Assembly: GCF_013402815.2 (NCBI RefSeq)
Contig: NZ_CP084880.1
Span: 248,001-312,000 of the forward strand
Reading direction: 5' to 3'
Origin: Natrinema halophilum
GTDB taxonomy: Archaea > Halobacteriota > Halobacteria > Halobacteriales > Natrialbaceae
DNA length: 64,000 bases
How positions within the stretch are numbered: the stretch's first letter is position 1; each line of letters opens with the position of its first letter. A program made the translations under genes and the position numbers. Of this stretch, positions 36,835-45,846 are shown piece after piece. The notes beneath the pieces are model-generated. The model was not told the origin of the DNA, did not search any database, and was given only the letters and a program-made list of their open reading frames with translations.

Positions 36835-37673
36835 AGACCGCCCACCTCCTCGATTTTCGTTGCTAGTTGATCGATTTTCTCGAGCGTCTCCATTTCGTGG
36901 TCGCGCTGTCGGTCCCTGTGTGCATCGACGTAGTGGCGTGGGGTACACTGCTGATCCCAGCATCCCTCGAAGAGCGACGACCGGTCGCGGATCGCAACGG
37001 GTGCCGGATAGCCCCGATCGCGAATTTCCGACAAATACCGTTCCTGATCGGACGTTCGACCGACACCATTTGGGACTGCAGAGAGGACGCCGATTTCCGC
37101 TTCGAGCCGATCCTCGAGACCATCGACGAGTTCTTCCAGTCCGAGGACGCTTTGCATGCCCTTGCCGGTCGGCTCGACGGGGATTACCAGACTCCGTGTC
37201 GCCGAGACTGCATTGTACAGGTGGGGGCCTGCAGTCGCAGGCGGGTCGACGACGATGACGTCGTATTTCTGGGGAAGCCCAGATTCGAGGAGTACCTGTC
37301 GGAGCCGATCGTATGGGTCGAACTCGTCTCCCTCGCCGAGATCCTCCGCCATCTGCTGTGCCCGGTTGAGAAGATCCTCGAGGTTTTCCAGCATATTATG
37401 GCTTGGAAGTAAATCGAGTCCGTATTCGGTTTCGTGAACGAGGTCCTCGAGTGGCCCTTTCGGCCGATCGATCAGATGTCGAACGATGTTGTCGGCCTGG
37501 CTATCGTCTCGTGGGGCATCGACGTCGAGAAAGTAGGTGAGCGATCCGTTTTGTTGATCCATATCGATCGCGAGGACATCGAGTCCGTGTGCAGCGTGGG
37601 ACTCGAGCAGTGCTGCGCCTATGGTGGTTTTTCCGACACCACCCGCTTCGGAGTAGGTCGTATATGTGAGCAT
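36831..37673 (-). CDS. parA: ParA family partition ATPase
   Basis: A 280-residue P-loop ATPase. The deviant Walker A EAGGVGKTT is at residues 9-17, switch I VLAIDMDQQNGSLTYFL follows, and the Walker B/switch II segment is DVIVVDPPATAGPHLYNA. Such ATPases drive segregation of plasmids or chromosomes with a DNA-binding partner and a centromere site. The partner gene overlaps its 3' end, and an array of degenerate repeats lies upstream, completing a partition locus. Placement on a plasmid or secondary replicon is suggested but no replication initiator is in the window. Confidence 0.92.
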   Translation of the reverse strand: MLTYTTYSEAGGVGKTTIGAALLESHAAHGLDVLAIDMDQQNGSLTYFLDVDAPRDDSQADNIVRHLIDRPKGPLEDLVHETEYGLDLLPSHNMLENLEDLLNRAQQMAEDLGEGDEFDPYDRLRQVLLESGLPQKYDVIVVDPPATAGPHLYNAVSATRSLVIPVEPTGKGMQSVLGLEELVDGLEDRLEAEIGVLSAVPNGVGRTSDQERYLSEIRDRGYPAPVAIRDRSSLFEGCWDQQCTPRHYVDAHRDRQRDHEMETLEKIDQLATKIEEVGGL

Positions 37674-37720
37674 GGTTGTCGGTTAGTCTTCTTGAATATA
37701 ATACTTCGCCACACCGTCTG

Positions 37721-38800
37721 GATAGTCTAACTAGTTGGCCTAACCGAATAGCTCATCTCCAGATGAGCGATTACTTGGTTCGTATCCGCCATTTCGACCC
37801 GCTACGATCGGTTAGGCCACTCGGGACGCTTGACCAGATGTGTTGTCTAGCAGAATATGTTTTCTTGGCCATTCTATAACATCTTTCGTGTGATTGATCG
37901 AGTTCGGATAACTCTGTTTACGCAGGCCAATTAATTCGATAGAACAACCGGATTATGCGCCGCAAGTGGTTTGAGTACGTGATCTATATGGTTTCGTCTG
38001 CGTTTTCTAGTTAGGATCACTGGCACGCCTATTCAAGAAGTCTTGCCAACTGGCCTATCTGGTTGAAACTCCTGCCAAGCACGTGCGATTAGATCACAGG
38101 TGTTTTGATAAATCGACAGGCTCCATCCGTATAACGTAAAGCAGCCTATCCAATCAGACTAATCGATTAGCCTTACCGGTATATCTATTCAATAGGTATA
38201 CTCCGGCTGATACCGGGTTTCCTGTCCCTGATACCGTGTGGCTTTGTCGAGTAGCCGAACGGAATAGCATATCCGAATAGCCTAACCAATAAGTCAACCT
38301 GGTTAGTTAACAGCCCCGTCCAATTACGTCAGGAACGGCAGTTCGACGGGAATACTCCTATCCTGAGAAACTAACCCAATAGCCTAACCGAATAGCATAT
38401 TCGACCAGTTTCCCCCTCCTTTCTCAGACAGGGGGTGTTGGCCACGGAGGCGGAAGGTCTCGGAACTGAGTCCAGCTGTAGTTATTAGACAGGCCTTCTT
38501 GATAGCTTTACTAGTTAACCTAACTAATCGGTGTATCCGTATAGGCTAACGGGTTAGGATAATGGGGTTGTATAGCAGAATCGTTTCTTCGGGTTAGACG
38601 CTTTCCGGAGGGAGACGAAATAGCATATTCGGATAGCCTATCTGGCCAGCCTAACCAGACGGCCTTCCCCTTCCGCCAATTTCCAGAATACTGATCACTG
38701 GTTATACCACGGAGACAGAACGGGACGTGCATCTTTCCAGAAAGGCTCATCGAGTAGCATTACTGGTTGGGCTAACTAGTTGGCCTATCCGAAATCTCTC
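37721..38800. repeat. Iterated degenerate repeats upstream of parA (candidate centromere/origin)
   Basis: About 1.1 kb without a gene is filled with variants of short words: TAGCCTAACC/TAGCCTATCC, CTAACTAGTTGGCCTA (37727 and about 38773) and AATAGCATATTCG or AATAGCATATCCG (about 38264, 38391, 38619). Several are joined, as in GAATAGCATATCCGAATAGC followed by CTAACC at 38261-38288 and CCTAACCGAATAGCATATTC at 38383-38402. The words occur in both orientations and in clusters spaced by roughly 100-130 bp. This resembles iteron or centromere arrays next to ParA operons. The repeats also cover the parA promoter, so autoregulation is possible. Confidence 0.75.
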
Positions 38801-38990
38801 CTTCTTCTCAAGCGTTGTCAACGCGATCATTCGCTATGCGTACGAAACACAGTTGCCGCTTCTACGGAGTTGCTGTAGAGGACTGGCGGCGTCACCGAGA
38901 CAACGGTCGTGATCAGGTCGGCCCCAGTCGGGTGCGAGTGAAGGGGAGATCGGGCTACCCAATATGCTGCCACGACGGCAGTTTCGAGTA

Positions 38991-39314
38991 TCAACCTGTT
39001 TCGATCAGTTCTGCCTCACCGTACGTCTCGTCGACAGACGTGACGCGAACTGTTGCCTCAATCGCCGAAATGTCTGCCTCGAGAAAGAGGACGAAACCGC
39101 TCTCTGTTTTACAGACGAGCGTGCCGTCTGACTTCTCGTCGACGATATCGACAGCAACGGTGTCCCCGAGTTCGGGCTTTCCGCCGAGGGGTTCTCCACA
39201 CCGCCAACAGTCCGTGTCGTACTCTGAGGATTCTTCCGGAGCGTTATTGGCACCACATCGTGGCGTATCGCACTTGATATACGAGTCGTGGATTCCCGGC
39301 TGGTAGCGTCCCAC
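38991..39314 (-). CDS. Small zinc-ribbon plus TRAM-domain protein
   Basis: A 107-residue protein from GTG at 39314. The N-terminal part has two Cys pairs (IKCDTPRCGA and DCWRCGEPLGG) forming a zinc ribbon; the rest (LGDTVAVDIVDEKSDGTLVC, then TVRVTSVDETYGEAEL) matches a TRAM-like RNA-binding beta-barrel. Proteins of this kind in haloarchaea are thought to bind RNA. It follows the repeat region and is transcribed toward it. Confidence 0.75.
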   Translation of the reverse strand: MGRYQPGIHDSYIKCDTPRCGANNAPEESSEYDTDCWRCGEPLGGKPELGDTVAVDIVDEKSDGTLVCKTESGFVLFLEADISAIEATVRVTSVDETYGEAELIETG

Positions 39315-39609
39315 ACCGGACCGAGGCTACTGTCTCTAAAAAATGTACCGTTCAGTTCGCGAATTCCTATTGCGTCGTCGTATCCGAAGACCATCGCTAC
39401 ACTACTGCTGCGGGACGGAAGCCGCTTGCATGATACGTTGCCCGGTGGCGATTCACCTACAGTCGCCCCGTATGGGTTCGTGATTTACGACGGCACCTCG
39501 GAGAGGCCGTAGCTATCTGGAAGTGCAGTGGGTCAAGACGCGGCTCTCACTCTCTATGATTGAAACTCCACATATAAGCGAGTCCGGAAATAGTCTGTCG
39601 TCGCTTACG
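39315..39609. other. Spacer with no gene seen
   Basis: No supported gene or repeat between the TRAM protein start and the end of the PadR-like gene. Confidence 0.4.
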
Positions 39610-39888
39610 TCATTCGAGACCGACGAACTGATTTTCCCACTCCCGTCGGGCCTCGAGTTCCCGGGTACCTCGTCGAGTAACCGAATAGATGTTGGTTCGG
39701 CGATCTTTTTCCCCCTTCTCGACGAGCCCCTTGTCGACGAGCGTGTCCAGATTCGGATAGAGTCGCCCGTGGTGGATTTCCTTCTCGTAGTAGTTTTCGA
39801 GTTCTTCCTTGATGGCGAGCCCGTGGGGTTCGTCTTGACCGGCGATCACGTACAACAGGTCGCGCTGGAATCCAGTGAGATCGTACAT
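39610..39888 (-). CDS. PadR family transcriptional regulator
   Basis: A 92-residue winged-helix regulator from ATG at 39888: MYDLTGFQRDLLYVIAGQDE, PHGLAIKEELENYY, HHGRLYPNLDTLVDKGLVEK and the wing DRRTNIYSVTRRG. PadR proteins typically repress genes for stress or phenolic compounds. Its first 50 residues are almost identical to the regulator at 48359, differing mainly after the wing, so the two are recent duplicates. The upstream frame extension to 40005 has no support. Confidence 0.9.
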   Translation of the reverse strand: MYDLTGFQRDLLYVIAGQDEPHGLAIKEELENYYEKEIHHGRLYPNLDTLVDKGLVEKGEKDRRTNIYSVTRRGTRELEARREWENQFVGLE

Positions 39889-40445
39889 ACTTCTACTCTG
39901 TAGACCAACGTATAAAATTCCGTCTATCTTTGAACGAAGAGAGTCCCCCTTCCCCGGGGCGGCCGTAGAACGCAACCGGTTCCAATGCCATCCTGAAGCT
40001 ATCATCTCATTGAATAGAGTTGTATCCCCTTACCTGATACGACATATATTCCGGAATATCCGGGTTAGATATGTCAGTCGTCCGTGGTTCAGCGGAAAAT
40101 AATACGCACGAGCAAAGGTTGTGGGTTATTATCCTACAACCACTGATTTATTTTGAATCACAATGTGGCACAGGGCGAGCGCATTCCGCGTCTTCGAGCG
40201 CGGGATCGAGTAGTATTCATAGTGCGTCCGTTCCACACTACTCTACAGTATGTGGTTTTCGTACTGTTCAGTTGTAGTTAGAGTCGATAGCTACGTACAT
40301 ATCGCGTGAACGGGGGTACTGCCAGGGTGGGCGACGTTCGAGTGTTTGAGTTCGCAGTAGTGAGTTTCGATGGGCACTGGTATATCGTGGATACCGAGAT
40401 CGAATATAAACTCGAGCTCTCGGCGCTTGATTGGAAATTCGTCTC
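39889..40445. other. Spacer with no gene seen
   Basis: AT-rich segments near 39890-39930 and 40030-40140 are probably promoter sequence for the PadR gene and unknown transcripts. No domain-bearing frame was found. Confidence 0.4.
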
Positions 40446-40769
40446 CTACGTCGGTTCAGCCGGGGTATAAGTGTAGAGACGGTAGATCAGACGGAGAACA
40501 GCAAAGAGGATACTCACCTGGAAGATGATTGGTATGTACGGTGGGACATCGGTGATCGCTACGAGGACACCGAGGACCAATGCTGCGATGCCGATGCGGA
40601 GGACAGTGTTCCCCGCGATGTCAGCGACGACGTCGTCTGGGAGCGGCGAAGTCCTATCGTAGCCTGCGAGAAGAAACGTCCAGCCACGGAATTTGATCAG
40701 TGCTCCTGTAATCATCAATAGACTGCCGACACTGAGCCACTGCAAGGCAGTAGAGGACGGTTCGATCAT
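40446..40769 (-). CDS. Small membrane protein (DUF3784-like)
   Basis: A 107-residue protein with three predicted membrane segments, near residues 9-33 (LQWLSVGSLLMITGALIKF), 54-72 (VLRIGIAALVLGVLVAI) and 78-97 (YIPIIFQVSILFAVLRLIY). The segment TFLLAGYDRTSPLPDD between the first two resembles DUF3784 membrane proteins. Its start overlaps the stop of the methyltransferase gene (ATGA), so it is translationally coupled to it. No function is known. Confidence 0.7.
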   Translation of the reverse strand: MIEPSSTALQWLSVGSLLMITGALIKFRGWTFLLAGYDRTSPLPDDVVADIAGNTVLRIGIAALVLGVLVAITDVPPYIPIIFQVSILFAVLRLIYRLYTYTPAEPT

Positions 40770-41473
40770 CGTCTGTCACCGCAATCAGGATCGATCTCGA
40801 ACGTGGTTATCATGCCGAGCAGTCCGGTATTCGTGTCCTGCACCGTGAGGCCCGCTTCCGCGACAATTTCTCTTGGTTCTTGGGTCCATCGGCATCCCAT
40901 CTTCGCATAGTGTGCATCAGTACGCCACTCCTGGTACCTCGCGATTGCTCCCACGTCGCTACGCCCGTGTTCGACCAGGCGAATCGTTCCATCGGGCTTG
41001 CAGACACGTTCCATCTCCCGCAGCGCAGCGACCGGGTTCGGGAACGTACACGTCGACAGCGCGGAGATCACCACGTCGAAGCTGTCGTCGGGAAAATCGA
41101 GATCCTGTGCGTCCATCTCTCGGAGCGTGCCGTCCATTCCCAGCGCGGCGAGTTGCTCGTCGGCGTTCGCTAGCATTTCCGGGCTGATGTCGATTCCGAC
41201 GAGATCGACCGTGTCGGGGAGATACCGGAAGTTCGCCCCAGCCCCGCAGGCGACGTCCAGTACCCTCCCTTCCACGTCGCCGAACCGGGAGCGACGATAT
41301 CGACCAGTGACGACGCGGTCGAACAGCTCGAATCGATGCATCCAGTCGGCATATTCGGCATAGGTGGACTTGATCTCCGAGACCGACATCGATCGGTTCG
41401 ACGCTGGATCGGTGTCGTCTCGATGGTGCTCGCTGCAGGGCTTGTGCTGCGTCGGTTGTTCAGTTCGAGTCAT
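40766..41473 (-). CDS. Class I SAM-dependent methyltransferase
   Basis: A 235-residue methyltransferase. After a polar 30-residue leader, the SAM-binding motif I is VLDVACGAGANFRYLP, then LVGIDISPEMLANADEQ (motif II) and FDVVISALSTCTFPNP (motif IV), followed by REMERVCKPDGTIRLVEH. It resembles UbiE/phosphatidylethanolamine-type small-molecule methyltransferases; the acceptor is unknown. The gene starts 30 bp after the end of the S9 peptidase gene on the same strand and is coupled to the small membrane protein downstream, likely one operon. Confidence 0.88.
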   Translation of the reverse strand: MTRTEQPTQHKPCSEHHRDDTDPASNRSMSVSEIKSTYAEYADWMHRFELFDRVVTGRYRRSRFGDVEGRVLDVACGAGANFRYLPDTVDLVGIDISPEMLANADEQLAALGMDGTLREMDAQDLDFPDDSFDVVISALSTCTFPNPVAALREMERVCKPDGTIRLVEHGRSDVGAIARYQEWRTDAHYAKMGCRWTQEPREIVAEAGLTVQDTNTGLLGMITTFEIDPDCGDRR

Positions 41474-41502
41474 TGTCGTGGATTCCTTTAGTATCTCGGC
41501 GT

Positions 41503-43245
41503 TCAGACGTGCGAGCTGAAGAACTCGACAGTCCTGGTTATGTACTCGATGCGGTTTTCGGTTCGCTCGACGCCGTGGCCTTCGTCCTCGAATAGCAGGT
41601 ACTCGTAGTCGACATCCCGCTTTTCTACTGAGGACACGAGCTGTTCGGCTTCACTTTTGGGTACCCGCGGATCGTTCGCCCCCTGAACGATGAGCAGGGG
41701 AACGTCGATGTCGTCGGTGTACGTGATTGGGGACCGTTCTTCGTAGAGGACGGGCTTTTCTTCGGGTGTGCCTTGGAGTTTCCGGATCAACACGTCACCC
41801 AGATACTGCCGAGCCTCTTCGATGGTCGTCTCCCAGTTGACGACCCCACAGACGCTCGCACCCATGTCGAACGCGTCGGTCGCGCCGACGCCCATCAGGG
41901 CCATATAGCCGCCGTAGGACGCGCCGAGAATACCGACCTGGTCCCGGCCTCGATTTCGGAGGTACGCAGCGGCCGCGACGACGTCGGTGAGATCGTCGCC
42001 GCCGAGGTCCCCGTCGCTCGCCTTCCGGAAGTCACGTCCGTAGCCGAGACTCCCACGGAAATCCGGTGCGAGAACCTCGAACCCGGCGCGGACGAGCGTC
42101 TGCGTAACTATGTCGAGTCGGTTGTAGTGCTGTGCCTCCGGGCCACCGTGGACCTTGACGACACCACCGAGTGGCTCGTCTTCCGGTCTGTAGAGTCGCG
42201 CGGCGATCTCCCGGCCGTCGAACGATTCGTAGGTAATCTCCTCGGGGAAAACCGTCTGGACATCGACCTGCCCTTCTTCAACGACGGTCGCCCCGTCGCG
42301 CCGAAGATCACCGGCGGTCGCTGGACTCCAGTGCTTGTAGTAGACGTCGCCATCGATGGATTTCAGGTCCATGTTCATACCTGTTCGCTCGACGGTCGTG
42401 ACGTCGCCATCGCTGAGCACACACAGCCGCCGGTCCCCGCCGCGAGCTTCGATGAACGCGATGTCGCCCTCATCCGTCCACTGTGGGTCGTACTTGTCGT
42501 GGTTGTTCACGTAGCAGAGTCTGTAGTCACCGTCGCCGTCCGTGACTGCGAGTTCTCGATACCCCGTCTCGTGGTTGGTCGTAAAGACGATTCCATCTTC
42601 CGACCACGCACCGTCGCCGTCGTCGGTAAAGGCGAACGACTGCTCGGAATCGGGTTCGTCAATGAAGACGTCGTCCCTATCGAGGTGGAGGTCCACGAGC
42701 TGGAGTGCCGAGTCGTCGAAGGTACCAGCCTGGTAGACGATCCGGTGCCCGTCCGGGGACCACGCGTAGCCCATCACCGGTTCGTCGGCTTCGGATTGCT
42801 TGGTGATCGTGCCTTCGTCGATGTCGTACGTGTACAGGTCCAGCGACCGATCTCGATTAGAGATGAAGGCGATCCGATTCGGATCTGTCGGAGCCTGTCG
42901 AGCGTTGACGTTGAGGAACTGGTCGTCTACAACCGGCGTTACCGCTCCGGTCTCGGGATCAATCTTCAGGAGGTCGAACTGTTCGTTCCCATCTACATCG
43001 CGATAGGCAAGAATTGACTCGTGACCCCGCAACCACGTCGGTGACGTGATATCGCCGTCAGCGTGCGTGAGTCGACCCTCACTGGTCCACAGGTCGTAGT
43101 CTCCGTCACCGTAGGCGGCATAGACGACCGTGTCGTCGGGCATCTTCGTGTAGCCGGACACGCCGTGTGCCCCAGCGAGACGATGCACGTACTCGGAAAG
43201 CGATTCGACATGTTGCCCCTCGGCAGGCGTTTTGTGTGCCGTCAT
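41503..43245 (-). CDS. S9 family (prolyl oligopeptidase-like) peptidase
   Basis: A protein of about 580 residues from ATG 43245, or 584 from ATG 43257. The N-terminal half is a beta-propeller built of TolB/WD-like repeats (for example MGYAWSPDGHRIVYQAG); the C-terminal alpha/beta hydrolase domain carries the nucleophile Ser in GILGASYGGYMAL (near residue 447), Asp in QGANDPRVP (near 529) and His in DEGHGVE (near 561). It hydrolyses short peptides or acyl-peptides, probably in the cytoplasm as no signal peptide is present. It leads the operon with the methyltransferase and membrane protein. Confidence 0.92.
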   Translation of the reverse strand: MTAHKTPAEGQHVESLSEYVHRLAGAHGVSGYTKMPDDTVVYAAYGDGDYDLWTSEGRLTHADGDITSPTWLRGHESILAYRDVDGNEQFDLLKIDPETGAVTPVVDDQFLNVNARQAPTDPNRIAFISNRDRSLDLYTYDIDEGTITKQSEADEPVMGYAWSPDGHRIVYQAGTFDDSALQLVDLHLDRDDVFIDEPDSEQSFAFTDDGDGAWSEDGIVFTTNHETGYRELAVTDGDGDYRLCYVNNHDKYDPQWTDEGDIAFIEARGGDRRLCVLSDGDVTTVERTGMNMDLKSIDGDVYYKHWSPATAGDLRRDGATVVEEGQVDVQTVFPEEITYESFDGREIAARLYRPEDEPLGGVVKVHGGPEAQHYNRLDIVTQTLVRAGFEVLAPDFRGSLGYGRDFRKASDGDLGGDDLTDVVAAAAYLRNRGRDQVGILGASYGGYMALMGVGATDAFDMGASVCGVVNWETTIEEARQYLGDVLIRKLQGTPEEKPVLYEERSPITYTDDIDVPLLIVQGANDPRVPKSEAEQLVSSVEKRDVDYEYLLFEDEGHGVERTENRIEYITRTVEFFSSHV

Positions 43246-43446
43246 TGGTTCGAACACCGCGTCGACACTCGGACCATCGTGCTCCCATCCCTTAACAATT
43301 ATAGAGTATTTGATATATTATCAGGACTGTTTCAAAATTTCGTTTGAGTGGCTAGCCCGGCAATCGGGCGTATCTAAGACGATTTCAACAGTTGGCCCCG
43401 ACAACGGCCCGATCCATCAAACGAGAATTTTGAAATATATATGTCA

Positions 43447-44367
43447 TTAACGACGACCGTGCTGATCGCTGTGTCGCACACGTTCAGTTCGTGTAACCGT
43501 GGCGTTTTTATCGAGAAGCAGTCGCAGTGCACTCGTCTCTCGTTGTAACTCGACTCGATACTCATCAGGGGCAGTCTGGATCTGTTCAGATGTCCATTGG
43601 CCGTCCTGAAGATAACGATGGAACTCCCAGGCACCCGTTCCCAGAACGTCGACGCCGTGATCCCAGTGGAAAGCGATCGATTCTGGATGGTAGACTGCTG
43701 CATACGGCAGGGGAACACCCATAACGCGCTGACATTGCTGACATTCGTTGACAACCCCGTAAGAGACAGGTACCAGATCCCCGACTGAAGTCGACTCGGC
43801 ATCCATGACCTCCGTATCGAAATGACCGGCACAGTCCGGACAGACTCCTTGCTGCATTTTGAGAAAGTCGCCGACCTGCTCCCAGATGACAGCATCAATC
43901 AGATCAGGCCCTGAGTGAGATCGCGCCTGTGCGGGCCTGATCCGATACGAGAAGGCGGGGCGGTCACATTCGGAACACCGAATCATGAAGTACTGCTCTT
44001 CGAGTTGGGCCTCGAGCGGGCTTTCCCCACAGAATAGACACCGCCCATCCGTCTCGATGGTTCCGAAATCCGGCGGCGAGCGAAAGTTCTCGGCGAGAAT
44101 AAACCTGACCAACTGCTCGCCAGCATGGGTGAACGCGTAGCCGTTCTCATGCTTCCTGAGAAATGTACCCGTGAGTTCTCCGAGGTGATACGAGAGTTTC
44201 GACGTGTTGTCTACGCTGACGCGATCGTAAATGTCAGAGAACGATAGTTCGGTGACGCCCGTCTGTCGCTTTTCGTGCTGTGCGAGTGCGACCGTTCGAA
44301 GGATTTCGAGTCGAATCTCGTCGGACAAGAGCCCGAATACGTCGGCTGCCGTCTGTTCGGTCTCCAT
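43447..44367 (-). CDS. Winged-helix transcriptional regulator with zinc-binding C-terminal domain
   Basis: A 306-residue protein. Residues 1-85 are an ArsR-like winged helix (AADVFGLLSDEIRLEILRTV, then DNTSKLSYHLGELTGTFLRK). The C-terminal two thirds contain several Cys pairs (CLFCGE, RCSECDRP, VCPDCAGHF, ECQQCQRV) of a haloarchaeal zinc-binding effector domain. It probably senses a ligand or redox state and regulates nearby genes. It is transcribed leftward toward the peptidase gene, with a 190-bp AT-rich spacer between them. Confidence 0.85.
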   Translation of the reverse strand: METEQTAADVFGLLSDEIRLEILRTVALAQHEKRQTGVTELSFSDIYDRVSVDNTSKLSYHLGELTGTFLRKHENGYAFTHAGEQLVRFILAENFRSPPDFGTIETDGRCLFCGESPLEAQLEEQYFMIRCSECDRPAFSYRIRPAQARSHSGPDLIDAVIWEQVGDFLKMQQGVCPDCAGHFDTEVMDAESTSVGDLVPVSYGVVNECQQCQRVMGVPLPYAAVYHPESIAFHWDHGVDVLGTGAWEFHRYLQDGQWTSEQIQTAPDEYRVELQRETSALRLLLDKNATVTRTERVRHSDQHGRR

Positions 44368-45045
44368 ACAGGATAGAACGCGACTGTCGTATTGAAACTA
44401 CGGCCAGACACCGGGGTGAGGGCAATGCCGGTACTCGTATCGCTGGCGACCCGTGCCACCGAAGAACGAACTACAGCGTACGGAAAACGACAGTGAACAG
44501 ATGTAAGTGCGGTCTGGTTATTCAGTATTTCCGTAACTCGAATTCGTCGTCTTTGGCGTCTATCTCGCAAACTCACGGGCAGCTTCCGGCTCTTCCGATA
44601 TCTTTATTGTATACGAACCATATTTATAGTAACAAGGTTATAATAACCACACAAGAATGTGTTATTCCCGTGGTTTTCTTTGGCTATCTCCAGTAATAGT
44701 TGCAAATACTTACAAAATTTCCAACAGGTTAATGGGGGTGTGTTCTAAAGCCTGAAATGGCGAGGTATAGGATGTAGTCGTTGCTGATGGGATTCGACAC
44801 TCCGAGACATACACCCTCGCCACTACGAGATCGTTCCGATGTGAAGCCACCTGCCAAACTGTCACCCGATCTCGTTTCCCATCATACGACACACCACCTA
44901 GGGGATTAAGCACTCCATCGCCGACTCCCGTCGGCATTTCAGCGCGGCGTTAATTTTTTCCGTAATCTATAGAAACATCAAGAGGAACTAAAAAATAAAC
45001 TATAAAACCATAAGCTTGATAATTCACTCCAGATTATGATTACTC
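44368..45045. other. Gene-poor, AT-rich spacer
   Basis: No supported gene. A 75-residue minus-strand frame at 44710-44937 (MPTGVGDGVLNPLGGVSYDG) has natural composition but no domain and could be a transposon remnant. AT-rich tracts at 44600-44720 and 44950-45040 include TATAAAA at 45001-45007, a possible promoter for the structured segment that follows. Confidence 0.4.
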
Positions 45046-45158
45046 GCGCGCTGAAAAGTGCGCCACAGAAGGGGAATTCGTCTCTATGGCGACTCCCCCT
45101 TCTGTGCCTCACGTAGCTCCCTTTCTGGGAGAGTCTCACCTTGGGGGGGTGAGACTTT
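45046..45158 (+). ncRNA. Candidate structured RNA with four successive hairpins
   Basis: Four stems occur in a row. GCGCGC/GTGCGC is at 45046-45051 and 45058-45063. CACAGAAGGGG/CCCCTTCTGTG is at 45064-45074 and 45096-45106, 11 perfect pairs with a 21-nt loop. CTCCC/GGGAG is at 45117-45121 and 45127-45131. AGTCTCACC/GGTGAGACT is at 45132-45140 and 45148-45156, 9 perfect pairs with a G-rich loop. T residues follow the last stem, like a terminator, and TATAAAA lies about 40 bp upstream. No open frame explains the structure. It could be a small RNA, a cis-regulatory leader or the end of a mobile element; the strand is assigned from the promoter-like and terminator-like flanks. Confidence 0.45.
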
Positions 45159-45846
45159 AAAACGCATGCGATTTTGCTGGGTATTTGTCCCTCGTTCGTT
45201 GTTCCGCTGGGTGCGCCGCCGAATCTCTTCGACTATCTGATCGACTCCCATTCATTACACGAGCAAGAACCACAGAAGATCAAACCTCATTGCGCTCGAT
45301 ATAATTACGTCCATTCTACAATACACCGAAATGTAATACTTTCATTGCTGTAAAATGTTCTCGTTAGTTTGTAGCGAACGTGATCGTCTGGGCCGAGGAG
45401 AATGAACGATAGGGAGGTTTCTTCTTATTCTATCGGTGGACGGAATTGTTGTTCCAGATATCGGGAAGTGATATTTCCGTTATCGGAAGTTTTCCCACGC
45501 TCTATACTGGTGAGAGGCCTTGTTTGGACGCCAAAGACACCGGCTTACTTCGGTGGGCAGACCACCATCAGCACCAGAACTGTGTAGGGTGTCTCCTCGT
45601 CTTTCCCGATTCACACGTCTCGCAACGTTTGCGAAACACGCCGTTTCCGACGATTCTGCACCATCGGTCAAGACGGGTGATGGCGAGTACGCTAATTGGA
45701 CCATCGACGCTATCCACGGCCTCCGCGAATAACTCGATCCTGCTTCCTAACGTCGGTCAGTATAGAGGCAACGGTTAGCAGTTCCTGTGTGAGTCGGTAT
45801 AATTCCATCACAGGCTTTTTCGTTTCGACAAGACAGACACAAATAC
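45159..45846. other. Spacer upstream of creatininase-family gene
   Basis: Frames on both strands (for example 45446-45778 plus and 45480-45704 minus) show no domains. Nothing else supported. Confidence 0.4.

Noticed and set aside
37721-38800. CRISPR array
   Set aside because: The repeats are degenerate, vary in spacing, occur in both orientations and lack uniform repeats and unique spacers; no cas genes are present.
41773-43017. 414-residue plus-strand open frame over the peptidase gene
   Set aside because: The minus strand encodes a complete S9 peptidase with its catalytic triad; the long antisense frame is a by-product of GC-rich codon use.
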